64,000 nucleotides of DNA from Algoriphagus sp. AK58 (GCF_014324365.1 NZ_QEIG01000008.1:1-64000); one strand, 5' to 3'. Shown: positions 36,153 through 46,302, numbered from the stretch's first letter. A program made the numbers and translations. The notes: generated by a model from the letters alone, not told the origin.

Positions 36153-37604
36153 CTAGGATGTCGCTTTTCTCTGACGCTTGAGCTGTTGATTCAATACCTT
36201 AAGTGGGATTTTGTATCCTAAATCAATCATGAATCCATTGATATTACCAAAGCTTTCCACAGATACTTGGGTACCTTCGATGAGGTAACTCCCATTGATT
36301 TTTACAAAATCGGGTGATGCAAAATTCCTCGAAAGCTTAACAGTTAGGAAACTGGAGTTAAAAACAGACATTTCAGCGAAAATGCCGGCATTGAACACAA
36401 AACGTCCATGATTTAACTCCCTATCAGATGCAACCACGCTTGTGTATTCGTACTTTTTCTGATCCAATTCTACAGAACCATCGCCTCGAGAAAAAAACCA
36501 ATACTTACTCTGATCCCTCAAAGTAAAGTAGGCACTAAAACTGGGACCAAATCTGACAGTATTTTGGTCTTTCAAGGGAATATGATATTTGAAAGTAAGA
36601 GGAATAACAGGCATGCTGTAATGCTCCCACCTCATAATTAATGCCTCTATTCCATCAAAATCGATTTGATAATTGGCATTGTAACTGAAATTACCATATC
36701 CGGTCTCAATTGAAAAATTTTCAAAATTGTATCCAAGTACGGCTTGAAACTGTCCACTCAGGTTGCTATAGACAAAGTCATTGGAGAGAGGAGATTCTCT
36801 CCCTCTAAAACCACCATAAAGCATGGCATACAGTCCATTTTCCAGTGAAAGATCATGTTTTAGGAGCTTTGCATCATTATACAATCTTTTCGGAGCTCGA
36901 CTTCCAAATGAATTTAAGTTATGGCCATTTATTCCGTAACCAAGAAACATCCCAAAGTAGGATCCTCTACTTTTTGCAGATAAAAGATGCTCCAACCGTT
37001 CATTGTACCGTACTGCGGCGTTCATTTGATCCATCAAAATAAGACCTTTTTGATACCTCAACCCGGCTAAAAAAAAGTTACCCCTCCGATTGTATTTTTT
37101 AAGTCCACCTTCTATTCTAACTCCCAAACCTAAGTCAGACTTTGAAATGACGCCGAGGGGAATATCATTCCACATCCGATTTCTACCATATCTATCCAAA
37201 TCAGAAGGACTTCTCATCAGACTCACACTTGGCTGGAGGAAAATATTTCCCCAGCTTTTACGAGCTCCCAAGGCCAAAAGTGGTATCCCATGCGTCGAGT
37301 AACCTGTAATTTGGAGTGTATCCTTCGCCATTGAAAATCCATGAGTTCCTAATTCTCTCTTAAAAAACTCCAGCTGCGCGGTCAGCTGCCAATCATTTTT
37401 CATCCCCCATAGAAACGTCGTCCCGAAATGGTACCTAAGTTCATTTGAGGTAGAAACAAAGTCATTTCGAGGAACCAACTCATAAGGCAGGAAGGCTTGG
37501 GATGGTCCTCCGTAAAATTCCCAGGCAAATTTTTCTTGAGAATAGGAGGAGAAAGAAGTGCAGAAAAGGATAAGGCCAGAAAATAAAAATATTTGCTTCG
37601 GCAT
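36153..37604 (-). CDS. Probable outer membrane beta-barrel protein
   Basis: I do not recognise a specific family for this 483-residue protein. It has a signal peptide (about 1-22, ending SYSQ), then a long region of alternating aromatic and polar residues with turns rich in Asn, Asp and Gly, as in outer membrane beta-barrels. It ends in a short basic tail (LKRQRKATS) that is unusual, since barrels normally end in an aromatic residue. It converges with the SGNH hydrolase gene with only four bases between the stops. Confidence 0.7.
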   Translation of the reverse strand: MPKQIFLFSGLILFCTSFSSYSQEKFAWEFYGGPSQAFLPYELVPRNDFVSTSNELRYHFGTTFLWGMKNDWQLTAQLEFFKRELGTHGFSMAKDTLQITGYSTHGIPLLALGARKSWGNIFLQPSVSLMRSPSDLDRYGRNRMWNDIPLGVISKSDLGLGVRIEGGLKKYNRRGNFFLAGLRYQKGLILMDQMNAAVRYNERLEHLLSAKSRGSYFGMFLGYGINGHNLNSFGSRAPKRLYNDAKLLKHDLSLENGLYAMLYGGFRGRESPLSNDFVYSNLSGQFQAVLGYNFENFSIETGYGNFSYNANYQIDFDGIEALIMRWEHYSMPVIPLTFKYHIPLKDQNTVRFGPSFSAYFTLRDQSKYWFFSRGDGSVELDQKKYEYTSVVASDRELNHGRFVFNAGIFAEMSVFNSSFLTVKLSRNFASPDFVKINGSYLIEGTQVSVESFGNINGFMIDLGYKIPLKVLNQQLKRQRKATS

Positions 37605-37670
37605 AAGGCTTGGTTGTAAGGTCTAATCCCTTAAACTAAACCTTTTTAAATTTATTTTACCTAGGTCAAA

Positions 37671-38741
37671 CTATTTTTTACTCACCTCTTTCCTACTCCA
37701 AAAAGTAGCCAAAACCGACCCAGTCACATTTTGCATCGGCCCAAAAACAGCAGGGGCTAAACCCACAGTGGCGATTTTGCCAAGAATATTTGAAAGACCG
37801 GAAGCCAAACCGGCATTTTGCATCCCGACTTCGATGGCAATGGTCCGTGCATCTTGCTCTTTCATTCCTATCAATCTGGAAAAACCATACCCAACTCCAT
37901 AGCCCAGCAAATTGTGCAGCAATACCAGTACAATCAAAATCGGACCTATCGCCAGCAAACTATCCCTTCCTGCAGCAGTAATTACCAAAATTATTAAAGC
38001 GATTCCCAGCATGGATACCACTGGAAGTGACTTTTCTATAAACGAGGATTTTCCTCTCAAAAGGTGATTAACCACCAAACCCGCTCCTACAGGAAGCAGG
38101 ATAATCTTGAAAATATCCCACATCATTTTCAAGAGGTCAATTTCAATAAACTGACCCGCCAAGAGTTTCATCAAAATTGGCATGGTCAAAGGAGCAAGCA
38201 AGGTCGAAATCGAAGTCAACGTCACCGAAAGCGCCACATTAGCCTTCGCCAGAAAAGCCATCACATTGGAAGCAGTACCACCTGGGGCACACCCTACCAA
38301 GATAATTCCAGCTGCGACTTCCGGATCCAAACCACTGACGTTAGCCAATCCAAAACCCACCAATGGCATAATCATAAACTGAGCAAAGATTCCGATCCCC
38401 ACTGATTTGGGGTTTTGGGCGACCGCCGCAAAATCTTTCCAACTTAACGTAGCGCCCATGCCAAACATGATAACCTGGATCAAGGGATTGATCAACTGAG
38501 TGAGCTTGAAGCCTTTGATTTCCTGAAAATAGGTTGGGAAAAACATGGCTAAAGCCACCACGCCTAAAATGGAAACCGGAAAGCTAAAGGCTTTAAATTC
38601 TGATTTGTAGCGAAGTCCTATCCCTAAAACCAGCCAGAAAAGAACCAAAATCCATCCAGAGGACTCCAGACCAAAAATCCCAACCACTCCCAACCAAATC
38701 AAGAAAACAAAAGGGGCAATTCGCAGGAAGTGTTTGGACAT
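37671..38741 (-). CDS. Bile acid:sodium symporter family (BASS) transporter
   Basis: This 356-residue inner membrane protein has about ten hydrophobic segments. The BASS family core is visible in MFGMGATLSWKDF and in VGCAPGGTASNVMAFLAKANVALSVT, the crossed-helix region that binds sodium, and GMQNAGLASGL. Bacterial members transport organic anions such as pantoate or other acids; the substrate here is unknown. It is divergent from typA. Confidence 0.9.
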   Translation of the reverse strand: MSKHFLRIAPFVFLIWLGVVGIFGLESSGWILVLFWLVLGIGLRYKSEFKAFSFPVSILGVVALAMFFPTYFQEIKGFKLTQLINPLIQVIMFGMGATLSWKDFAAVAQNPKSVGIGIFAQFMIMPLVGFGLANVSGLDPEVAAGIILVGCAPGGTASNVMAFLAKANVALSVTLTSISTLLAPLTMPILMKLLAGQFIEIDLLKMMWDIFKIILLPVGAGLVVNHLLRGKSSFIEKSLPVVSMLGIALIILVITAAGRDSLLAIGPILIVLVLLHNLLGYGVGYGFSRLIGMKEQDARTIAIEVGMQNAGLASGLSNILGKIATVGLAPAVFGPMQNVTGSVLATFWSRKEVSKK

Positions 38742-38879
38742 AAGAGCGGGATTGTAGCCTTGAATTAGCTGTTTTTTCTTCAGTCTATCAAGAAGAAAAA
38801 TCGCTAACTCTCTACTGCTTCGCCTTTTGCAATGTCAGAAACTTCATAGGCCGATAACTTTACTCCCAAATTTTATTCC

Positions 38880-38887
38880 TACTTTTG
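38880..38887 (+). promoter_or_regulatory. -7 box upstream of typA
   Basis: TACTTTTG matches TAnnTTTG, 20 bases before the typA ATG at 38908. No clear -33 TTG is seen. Confidence 0.55.
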
Positions 38888-38907
38888 CACCCTCAATAAG
38901 GCAAACC

Positions 38908-40713
38908 ATGCAGAATATTCGGAATATCGCGATCATCGCGCACGTTGACCACGGTAAAACAACCCTCGTGGATAAAATCATCCACGCTTCAAAAATTTTC
39001 AGAGAGAACCAGCAATTTGACGACCTGATTCTTGACAACAACGACCTGGAACGTGAACGCGGAATCACCATTCTTTCCAAAAACGTATCCGTACGCTACA
39101 AAGACCACAAAATCAACATCATCGACACTCCCGGTCACGCCGACTTCGGTGGTGAAGTAGAGCGTGTATTGAAGATGGCTGATGGCGTGATTCTCTTGGT
39201 AGATGCCTTTGAGGGCCCCATGCCTCAGACTCGATTTGTATTGGGAAAAGCACTCGCATTGGGACTTACACCAATCGTAGTAGTCAACAAAGTCGATAAA
39301 GAAAACTGCCGTCCGGATGAAGTACACGAGGCGGTTTTTGAATTGATGTTCAACTTGGACGCTACCGAAGAACAGTTAGAATTCCAAACACTCTATGGTT
39401 CGGCCAAGCAAAACTGGATGGGACCGGATTGGAAAAACCCAACCGACTCTATTCTTCCGCTTTTGGATGCCATTTTGGATCACATCCCTGCTCCAAAAAT
39501 CAGCGAAGGAACACTACAGATGCAGATCACTTCTTTGGACTATTCCAACTTCGTAGGCCGCATTGCGATCGGACGTGTAGCCCGTGGTACGATCTCAGAA
39601 AACCAACAAATTGCACTTTGCAAAGCGGACGGTTCTATCAAAAAAATGAGAGTAAAAGAACTTCATACGTTTGAAGGTCTTGGAAAAAATAAAGTTCAGA
39701 CCGTAACTGCAGGTGATATCTGTGCCGTGACTGGGATTGAAGACTTCGAAATTGGAGATACTATTGCCGACGTAGATAATCCGGAGCCGCTTCCTCGTAT
39801 TGCGATCGATGAGCCCACAATGAACATGCTCTTCACCATCAACAACTCTCCTTTCTTCGGCAAGGAAGGCAAGTTTGTGACTTCACGTCACCTAAGAGAC
39901 CGATTGATGAAGGAGACTGAAAAAAACTTGGCACTTCGCGTGGAGCCAACAGATTCGGAAGACCGATTCTTGGTGTATGGCCGAGGCATTCTTCACTTGT
40001 CTGTCTTGATCGAGACCATGAGAAGAGAAGGTTACGAACTTCAGGTAGGTCAGCCACAGGTAATTTTCAAAGAAATCGACGGTGTAAAATGCGAGCCAAT
40101 AGAAACTTTGGTGGTGGATGTTCCTCAGGAGACCGCCGGAAAAGTGATTGAACTGGCGACTCAGCGTAAAGGTGAGCTTTTGGTCATGGAACCCAAAGGT
40201 GATCTTCAGCACTTGGAGTTTAAGATTCCTTCCAGAGGCCTGATCGGATTGAGAAATAATGTGCTTACGGCCACTCAGGGTGAAGCGATTATGAATCACA
40301 GATTCACTGCCTATGAGCCGTTTAAAGGACCTATTCCAGGAAGAATCAACGGTTCTTTGATTTCTATGGAAGGAGGACAGTGTACAGCTTATGCCATCGA
40401 CAAGCTTCAAGATCGTGGTATTTTCTTCATAGAGCCAGGTGATGATTTATATACAGGACAGGTTATCGGGGAACACAACCGAGACAATGATATCGTGGTC
40501 AACGTTCAAAAAGGGAAGAAACTGACCAACATGCGTGCTTCGGGCTCAGATGACAACGTAAGGATCGCACCTCCAAAAAGATTCTCTTTGGAAGAATCCA
40601 TGGAGTACATCCAGAAAGACGAATACCTTGAAATCACTCCAAAATCCATCCGAATGAGAAAAATCTACTTGGATGAAAATGAAAGAGCCAGAATGGCTAA
40701 AAAAGAGGATTGA
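38908..40713 (+). CDS. typA: Translational GTPase TypA/BipA
   Basis: This 601-residue ribosome-binding GTPase of the elongation factor family acts in ribosome assembly and stress growth. The G1 motif is AHVDHGKTT (residues about 10-18), G3 is DTPGHADFGGE, and G4 is NKVDK. Domains II, III and V and the TypA C-terminal domain follow in order (FSLEESMEYI near the end). I start at the ATG at 38908 (MQNIRNIAI); an upstream TTG would add 27 residues and lies before the promoter box. A terminator follows. Confidence 0.96.
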   Translation: MQNIRNIAIIAHVDHGKTTLVDKIIHASKIFRENQQFDDLILDNNDLERERGITILSKNVSVRYKDHKINIIDTPGHADFGGEVERVLKMADGVILLVDAFEGPMPQTRFVLGKALALGLTPIVVVNKVDKENCRPDEVHEAVFELMFNLDATEEQLEFQTLYGSAKQNWMGPDWKNPTDSILPLLDAILDHIPAPKISEGTLQMQITSLDYSNFVGRIAIGRVARGTISENQQIALCKADGSIKKMRVKELHTFEGLGKNKVQTVTAGDICAVTGIEDFEIGDTIADVDNPEPLPRIAIDEPTMNMLFTINNSPFFGKEGKFVTSRHLRDRLMKETEKNLALRVEPTDSEDRFLVYGRGILHLSVLIETMRREGYELQVGQPQVIFKEIDGVKCEPIETLVVDVPQETAGKVIELATQRKGELLVMEPKGDLQHLEFKIPSRGLIGLRNNVLTATQGEAIMNHRFTAYEPFKGPIPGRINGSLISMEGGQCTAYAIDKLQDRGIFFIEPGDDLYTGQVIGEHNRDNDIVVNVQKGKKLTNMRASGSDDNVRIAPPKRFSLEESMEYIQKDEYLEITPKSIRMRKIYLDENERARMAKKED

Positions 40714-40735
40714 TAACTAAAAACCCTATTCTTAC

Positions 40736-40766
40736 AAAGCCCTTCATCACTTGGAGGGCTTTTTTC
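40736..40766 (+). terminator. Intrinsic terminator of typA
   Basis: The stem AAAGCCCT/AGGGCTTT is followed by TTTTC. It lies 23 bases after the typA stop. Confidence 0.8.
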
Positions 40767-40834
40767 TTGTAAAAAGCCGAAAATTTCCCAACCTTATCAA
40801 GAATCCTTCGTGGGTATAATAAAAAATTATCATT

Positions 40835-41728
40835 ATGATTAAAAAATCAATTCTTTATCTAGCCTTTTTCATCACTAGTTTTACCGTTTACTCTCAATCC
40901 AACTCTGACACGCTTTTCCTTTTGGAAGGTCAAATGGAAGTGAAAATCAAAGAAGTGGGTTTGAATAATATCAAATATACCTATCCCGATGAAGAAACAG
41001 TCTACACCATCAGTAGGTATCAGGTTTCCAAGATAGTATTTGCTTCTGGAAGGGAGGAAGTTTTCGAAAGCCCAATCAAACCTGTAAAAGGGCTGGATGA
41101 TTTTGAAAAAGTATTTATCACCTACAATCCTGAAGACATATCAGGACTCCAGTCCAAAGGAGAATTATTTAGCAAAGCAACCGGTGTCACCACACTTTCC
41201 AGTATCAATCAGGTAAAAAATCGTGCTTTAGACAAACTGAAAGCAGAGGCTGCCATGACTGGAGCTAATATCGTTTTTATAGGAAATATCTATCAAAGGG
41301 GAAATCAATACGGAGGCGAAAATCAAGCTGGAAATTCCACCCAGACTACCTTCAGCGGAGTGGGCTATTCCACAAAAAAAATCAAACTAGAGACTGTAAA
41401 GTCTCAAATCGAATCAAGGACTTTTCACCACTACCAAACGCACAAACTCAATCGTAATTCTTGGTCACCGGAGCGAAGCATCACTACCCAATACGGACCA
41501 GATAGAAAGCCGATCATGTTTAAAATCAATGAAGTAGTTGAAAAAGAAGGAGAACTTTTTGTAAAAACAGATGGCCTCCCTACCAAAACCCGGGAGCTCC
41601 AAATCATTCATTGTGATGATGAGGCACTTATCTTGATGGAAAGAAATGAAAAAGTAACCATCAATTACTACTTGATAACCGATCAAAATAAGTACTTCAA
41701 AAATTTGGCTTCTAGGGTTATCCTTTAG
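40835..41728 (+). CDS. Secreted protein of unknown function
   Basis: I do not recognise this 297-residue protein. It has a signal peptide (about 1-20, ending VYSQ). The N-terminal part of the mature protein (about 25-80) resembles short beta-rich repeats with TVYTISRYQVSKIVFASG, seen in many Bacteroidota secreted proteins of unknown role. A middle section contains a Gly/Asn/Gln-rich loop (about 150-170), and the C-terminal third is beta-rich. It stands alone between typA and the convergent aldo/keto reductase gene, with a shared terminator. Confidence 0.75.
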   Translation: MIKKSILYLAFFITSFTVYSQSNSDTLFLLEGQMEVKIKEVGLNNIKYTYPDEETVYTISRYQVSKIVFASGREEVFESPIKPVKGLDDFEKVFITYNPEDISGLQSKGELFSKATGVTTLSSINQVKNRALDKLKAEAAMTGANIVFIGNIYQRGNQYGGENQAGNSTQTTFSGVGYSTKKIKLETVKSQIESRTFHHYQTHKLNRNSWSPERSITTQYGPDRKPIMFKINEVVEKEGELFVKTDGLPTKTRELQIIHCDDEALILMERNEKVTINYYLITDQNKYFKNLASRVIL

Positions 41729-41732
41729 GCAA

Positions 41733-41760
41733 AAGGGCTGGAACTTGATTTCCAGCCCTA
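41733..41760. terminator. Bidirectional terminator between convergent genes
   Basis: The stem AGGGCTGGAA/TTCCAGCCCT has A/T-rich tracts on both sides. It lies between the stops of the secreted protein gene (plus) and the aldo/keto reductase gene (minus). Confidence 0.7.
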
Positions 41761-41763
41761 ATT

Positions 41764-42750
41764 TTACCACTGATGATGAATTTCTTCTTTGATAAATTCT
41801 TCGTAAATCCTTTTGGCTTCCTGCATCTGATGAGGACTAAGGGGAGGCAATTGGGCCGCTCTCACATTTTTCTCCACCTGCTCTGCCGAGGATGCTCCTG
41901 GGATCACTGTACTTACCTGCTTAAACATCAAAATCCAACGAAGGGCTTGAGCACCCAAATCATGTCCGTCGGAAAAATCCTTTTTTAATTCTTCAATAGC
42001 AGGAAAAGCCAAGTCAAGCGGCACACCTGAAAAGGTTTCACCTTTATCAAAGGCTTTACCTTCTCTGTTGAAAAACCGGTGATCGTCCTTCGAAAATACG
42101 GTCTCGGAAGTAATCTTTCCTCCCAAAAGTCCGCTGGCTAATGGCACTCGGATAATCAACCCTATTTTTTTCACTTCTGCGGCACCAAACAGTTTTTCAA
42201 TTGGCTTTTGGCGAAAAAGGTTGAAAATCACTTGAACAGAGGAAACAATATCATACTCGATAGCTTGAATCGCCTCGTCGACCCGCTCCACACTTACTCC
42301 CATAGCGGCAATTTTTCCCTCAGCCTTCAAATCCTCAAACAGTCTGAAAATTTCCTCTTGACCATAAACCGGAGTTGGCGGACAATGAAGTTGGATAAGG
42401 TCGATTTGCTCTAATCCAAGATTCCTGAGACTATCTTCCACATATTTTCGAAGTCTGTCCGGAGTGTATCCTTCCTTGACATGAGGCTGAATCCTCCTGC
42501 CACATTTGGTAGCGACATAAATTCGCTCACTGCGTTCTTTCACTGCCCGACCTACGGCTGCCTCACTTAAGCCACCATCGTAAACATCTGCCGTATCCAC
42601 AAAATTGATTCCTTGATCAAAGGCTTTATGGAGAATTTCCTCGGCTTTTTTTGGATCAAAAGGTTTACCCCAGCCTCCGCCTACTTGCCAAGTCCCAAGT
42701 CCGATTTCGGATACATTCCAATCGGTTTTACCAAAAACTCTGTATTTCAT
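41764..42750 (-). CDS. Aldo/keto reductase
   Basis: This 328-residue NADPH-dependent oxidoreductase has the TIM-barrel aldo/keto reductase fold. Catalytic residues are visible: Asp and Tyr in FVDTADVYDGG, Lys in YVATKCG, and His in IQLHCPPTP. The cofactor-binding end contains STVIPGASSAEQVEKN. It is of the YdhF or general stress AKR type; substrate unknown. It diverges from the Dabb protein gene with about 130 bases between. Confidence 0.92.
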   Translation of the reverse strand: MKYRVFGKTDWNVSEIGLGTWQVGGGWGKPFDPKKAEEILHKAFDQGINFVDTADVYDGGLSEAAVGRAVKERSERIYVATKCGRRIQPHVKEGYTPDRLRKYVEDSLRNLGLEQIDLIQLHCPPTPVYGQEEIFRLFEDLKAEGKIAAMGVSVERVDEAIQAIEYDIVSSVQVIFNLFRQKPIEKLFGAAEVKKIGLIIRVPLASGLLGGKITSETVFSKDDHRFFNREGKAFDKGETFSGVPLDLAFPAIEELKKDFSDGHDLGAQALRWILMFKQVSTVIPGASSAEQVEKNVRAAQLPPLSPHQMQEAKRIYEEFIKEEIHHQW

Positions 42751-42883
42751 TAAAACTTCCTTATCATTTGAAGCAATCCTGAAGGTTTTTCAAATTACCC
42801 TCCTATCGAAAAGCAATTTATATTTTTATCTTTATTGCCCTTCTAGAGACAGTCCGGATTACCCAAAAAGACTGCAATAAAAA

Positions 42884-43279
42884 ATGAATTCACGAAGAAA
42901 TTTCATCAAAACCCTCAGCGTGGCAGGTGCTGCGTCTGTTTTACCTATTAATCTTAGCTTATCAAACACCATGGCATCACAAAAGCTGATTCACCAAGTC
43001 TATTTTTGGCTTCACAAAGAATCTGATCTAAAAGAATTTATGACCGATGCAGCCCCGATGCTTGGACGCTGCAAGGATGTTGCTCAGTTTATCATGGGCA
43101 CTCCTGCCCCTACAGAAAAAAGAGAGGTGGTAGACCACAGCTTCCATGTATCCTGCACCCTGTTTTTTGATTCTTTGGAAGCACAGGCAGCCTATCAGGT
43201 CGATCCACTGCATCTCGAGTTTATCAAAAAGTATTCTCACATGTGGAAAACTGTAAAAGTTTATGATATCGCAATTTGA
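42884..43279 (+). CDS. Dabb domain protein with Tat-type signal
   Basis: This 131-residue protein starts with a twin-arginine signal (SRRNFIKTLSVAGAASVLP), so it is probably exported folded. The remainder is a stress-responsive alpha/beta-barrel (Dabb) domain, with KLIHQVYFWLHKESDLKEF and VSCTLFFDSLEAQAAYQ. Small dimeric Dabb proteins act as lyases or cyclases in some pathways, but many are unassigned. The S41 peptidase gene follows 48 bases downstream. Confidence 0.85.
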   Translation: MNSRRNFIKTLSVAGAASVLPINLSLSNTMASQKLIHQVYFWLHKESDLKEFMTDAAPMLGRCKDVAQFIMGTPAPTEKREVVDHSFHVSCTLFFDSLEAQAAYQVDPLHLEFIKKYSHMWKTVKVYDIAI

Positions 43280-43327
43280 AAAAACCAAAATGGGGTTGAT
43301 TTACGTTGATTTGGAAAAATTCTAAAA

Positions 43328-44650
43328 ATGAAAAAATTCTATTGGATTTTAGGGATCGTGTGGCTGGGATTGTGGGCTTGTGATCCAAGTGAAGACCCAA
43401 CCACTCCCCGCTCTCCTGAGCAGGATGTAAAAAAAGCAATCTTAGATACCATGCGAGAATGGTATTTCTGGAATGGTAGAATACCGACTTCGGTTGATAT
43501 CACGAAATTTAATTCAAATGAGGAATTGCTGGATGGGATCATTTTCAAACCTCTGGATAGGTTTTCCTATCTGACGACTCAGGAAGCTTTCAACAATTCC
43601 TTTGTCGGCAGGAATGCGGGGCATGGTTTCGGATTTGCATTTACTGCAGATGAGAGACTTTTCATTTCCTTTGTCTTTAATGAATCTCCCGCCGGAAAAG
43701 ACGGGTGGAAAAGAGGTTGGGAAATCATCCAAATCAACGGCAAGCCGATAGCTGAATACAAAACATCCTCAGGAGGGTACGACTTCCAATTAGGCGGACC
43801 TGACCCTGGAATCAGCAATTCGTTTACATTCAGACTTCCTGACGGAACCACCACTACCCGGACCAATGTAAAAGCCGAGTACCAATCCAATTCGGTTTTG
43901 GATCAAAGGATTTTTGAGGTAGGAGGAAAAAAAGTGGGGTATTGGGCCTATCAAAGTTTTCGGGCTACGGCGGGTCTCAGTCCTACCCGAAGTACAGAGG
44001 TTCAAAATTCAATGGAATTCTTCCAAAGTCAGGGAGCTCAGGAATTGATCATCGACTTGAGATATAATGGCGGTGGTTCGGTAGCTGTTGCAGAGCAAAT
44101 TAGCAACTACCTAATTCAAGCTTCCAATTCAGGGAGATTGATGTATACCAATAAGCTTAACGACATGAAATCGGGAAGCAATTCTTCAGTTAACTTCAGT
44201 AAAATAGGAAACCTCAATTTCAGCAGGTTAATATTTATTACTTCTAGAAGTTCTGCTTCCGCATCTGAATTGGTCATCAATAACTTGACTCCGTATATGC
44301 AAGTCGTGATTATAGGAGACAATACCTTTGGAAAACCGGTAGGTTCATTTCCGCTGTCCAGATATAGCAGAACACTTCAAACCAATAACGTAGAGCTAGT
44401 CCCTATCACCTTTGCAACAGCCAATGCCCAAGGAAAAGCAGAATATTTTGATGGATTCCCGGCTGATTTCCGTGTCGGAGACAGTCCACAGTTCCCTTGG
44501 GGAGACCCAAGAGATCTTCGGCTAGCCGCAGCCCTGCAATATATCCAAACAGGAAATGTGAGCGGTAGAATGGCAGATACCTATTACAAACCCAAATGGG
44601 AAATCATTGATGCCTTTAAAGGGCTACAACAGGAATTCCCTGCATACTAA
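43328..44650 (+). CDS. S41 family peptidase lipoprotein
   Basis: This 440-residue protein has a lipoprotein signal (GLWAC, Cys at 18) and is a C-terminal-processing-type serine peptidase. A PDZ-like domain occupies about 100-190 (GWEIIQINGKPIAEYK), and the S41 catalytic part follows, with DLRYNGGG, the nucleophile in SRSSASASELV and the Lys in NTFGKPVG. The substrate is unknown; such proteins process envelope proteins. It ends at a strong shared terminator with hisIE. Confidence 0.9.
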   Translation: MKKFYWILGIVWLGLWACDPSEDPTTPRSPEQDVKKAILDTMREWYFWNGRIPTSVDITKFNSNEELLDGIIFKPLDRFSYLTTQEAFNNSFVGRNAGHGFGFAFTADERLFISFVFNESPAGKDGWKRGWEIIQINGKPIAEYKTSSGGYDFQLGGPDPGISNSFTFRLPDGTTTTRTNVKAEYQSNSVLDQRIFEVGGKKVGYWAYQSFRATAGLSPTRSTEVQNSMEFFQSQGAQELIIDLRYNGGGSVAVAEQISNYLIQASNSGRLMYTNKLNDMKSGSNSSVNFSKIGNLNFSRLIFITSRSSASASELVINNLTPYMQVVIIGDNTFGKPVGSFPLSRYSRTLQTNNVELVPITFATANAQGKAEYFDGFPADFRVGDSPQFPWGDPRDLRLAAALQYIQTGNVSGRMADTYYKPKWEIIDAFKGLQQEFPAY

Positions 44651-44688
44651 AACCAAAAGCCCGATCGATTGACCGGGCTTTTGGTTTT
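44650..44688. terminator. Bidirectional terminator between the S41 gene and hisIE
   Basis: A 13-base-pair stem AACCAAAAGCCCG/CGGGCTTTTGGTT is followed by seven T on the plus strand and by a short T run on the minus strand. It closes both the S41 gene and the his transcript. Confidence 0.9.
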
Positions 44689-44689
44689 T

Positions 44690-45286
44690 TTACTTTTTAT
44701 GCCGCTCTATCAATACTTCCATCACCTCATCCAGTTCATAGCCTTTGGCTTCGAGAAGCACGAGGTAATGAAAAAGCAGATCGGCTGCCTCGCCTAAAAA
44801 CAGCTCCTTGTTGTTGTCTTTGGCTTCGATCACAATTTCCACAGCTTCTTCCCCTACTTTTTGGGCTATTTTATTAATTCCTTTGGCAAAAAGAGATGCC
44901 GTGTAGGATTTGTCATAAGGGTTGTTTTTTCGATCCTTAATAATCTCCCGAAGTTGGTCAATGAAGCCTGTTTTTGATGAATTGATTTCAGCAAAACAAG
45001 TGTCTGCTCCTGTGTGGCATACGGGTCCTTTGGGATTGGCTTTCACCAAAATCGAATCTCCGTCACAATCCACTGCGATTGATACCAACTCCATAAAATT
45101 GCCTGAAGTCTCGCCTTTGGTCCAAAGACGGTCTTTGCTACGGGAGAAAAAAGTCACCATTCCCGTCTCCTGCGTTTTGGCCAATGCTTCCTCGTTCATA
45201 AAGCCCTGCATCAGGACTTTTCCAGTCACGGCATCTTGCACAATGGCAGGGATGAGGCCGTTCATTTTCGTGAAATCGATATTCAT
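44690..45286 (-). CDS. hisI: Phosphoribosyl-AMP cyclohydrolase / phosphoribosyl-ATP diphosphatase (HisIE fusion)
   Basis: This 198-residue bifunctional enzyme catalyses steps 2 and 3 of histidine synthesis. The HisI half (about 1-105) has the metal-site segment [11 protein letters not shown] and [11 protein letters not shown]. The HisE half (about 110-198) has [12 protein letters not shown] and [13 protein letters not shown]. The ATG at 45284-45286 is preferred to a TTG eight codons upstream. It is the last gene of the hisH-A-F-IE group, separated from hisF by 180 bases filled with a repeat. Confidence 0.95.
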   Translation of the reverse strand: MNIDFTKMNGLIPAIVQDAVTGKVLMQGFMNEEALAKTQETGMVTFFSRSKDRLWTKGETSGNFMELVSIAVDCDGDSILVKANPKGPVCHTGADTCFAEINSSKTGFIDQLREIIKDRKNNPYDKSYTASLFAKGINKIAQKVGEEAVEIVIEAKDNNKELFLGEAADLLFHYLVLLEAKGYELDEVMEVLIERHKK

Positions 45287-45312
45287 GTTTTCTATTTCTT
45301 TGAAATACAATA

Positions 45313-45451
45313 AGATAGCTGCGCAGATATTTTAAAAGATAAGGCTAAAGCTGAGATATGTAATTCGCTGTTTAGCAGCCATCTCGCTTTGCACATCTTA
45401 ATTCATTATCTCGCAAAGCATATCTTCATTTTTATCTCGCAGGGCATTTCT
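45313..45451. repeat. Dispersed TATCTCGC-type repeat, copy 1 (hisIE-hisF gap)
   Basis: Three direct units, ATCTCGCTTTGCACATCT (near 45381), TATCTCGCAAAGCATATCT (near 45407) and TATCTCGCAGGGCATTTCT (near 45433), together with an inverted unit AGATAGCTGCGCAGATA at 45313. The family recurs in the hisF-hisA gap and upstream of the polymerase gene. Confidence 0.75.
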
Positions 45452-45466
45452 ATAATTCATTCTCAA

Positions 45467-46222
45467 TTATTTCCTAATACTAATCCCCTCTCCAATCAAA
45501 TATTCCTTCAACTCCGGAATTCCGATTTCCTTGAAGTGGAAAATACTCGCCGCCAAGGCTGCATCCGCTTTTCCAAAGGTAAACACATCCTTGAAATGCG
45601 GCATATTTCCTGCTCCTCCCGAAGCAATCACGGGAATGGACAAAGCTGATGAAATCTCCGCTGTGAGTTCATTGGCAAAACCCGCCTTGGTCCCATCATG
45701 ATTCATAGATGTAAGCAAAATCTCTCCCGCACCCCGATCGGCAACTTCCTGGGCCCAAGCTTGGGTTCTGAGCAAAGTGGCTTTTCTTCCCCCATGCGTA
45801 TGGACAAAATCAATCCCGTCTACATTCCGGGTATCGATAGCCACCACAACACACTGCGAACCAAATTCTCTGGCCATTTCGTCAATCACTCCTGGATTTT
45901 TGACTGCTGCGGAATTGATGGAAATCTTATCCGCCCCTGCTGCCAAAAGTACCTTCACGTCCTCCACGGTGGAAATCCCTCCTCCTACGGTAAATGGAAT
46001 ATTGATCGCCTTGGCCACTTTGGTTACCAATTCGGCGAGGGTTTTTCGCTTATCTACCGTCGCGGTGATGTCCAAAAATACGAGTTCGTCCGCCCCTTCG
46101 TCCGAGTAGATTTTGGCCAACTCGACAGGGTCTCCGGCATCCCGAAGCTGGACAAAATTGACCCCTTTGACCGTGCGGCCGTCTTTGATATCTAGGCAAG
46201 GGATGATTCTCTTTGTTAGCAT
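45467..46222 (-). CDS. hisF: Imidazole glycerol phosphate synthase subunit HisF
   Basis: This 251-residue TIM-barrel cyclase makes imidazole glycerol phosphate and AICAR with ammonia supplied by HisH. The catalytic aspartates are D11 in [10 protein letters not shown] and the one in [11 protein letters not shown] (near residue 130), and [10 protein letters not shown] and SGGAGN bind phosphate. The length is normal. Its partner hisH lies two genes upstream in the same unit. Confidence 0.97.
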   Translation of the reverse strand: MLTKRIIPCLDIKDGRTVKGVNFVQLRDAGDPVELAKIYSDEGADELVFLDITATVDKRKTLAELVTKVAKAINIPFTVGGGISTVEDVKVLLAAGADKISINSAAVKNPGVIDEMAREFGSQCVVVAIDTRNVDGIDFVHTHGGRKATLLRTQAWAQEVADRGAGEILLTSMNHDGTKAGFANELTAEISSALSIPVIASGGAGNMPHFKDVFTFGKADAALAASIFHFKEIGIPELKEYLIGEGISIRK

Positions 46223-46302
46223 AAAATGGAAATACTGTTGAAATAAATCCCGATAAATCGGGAAGAAATAAATAGAAATAGTTTAGTCATAATGTTGGAG
46301 TA

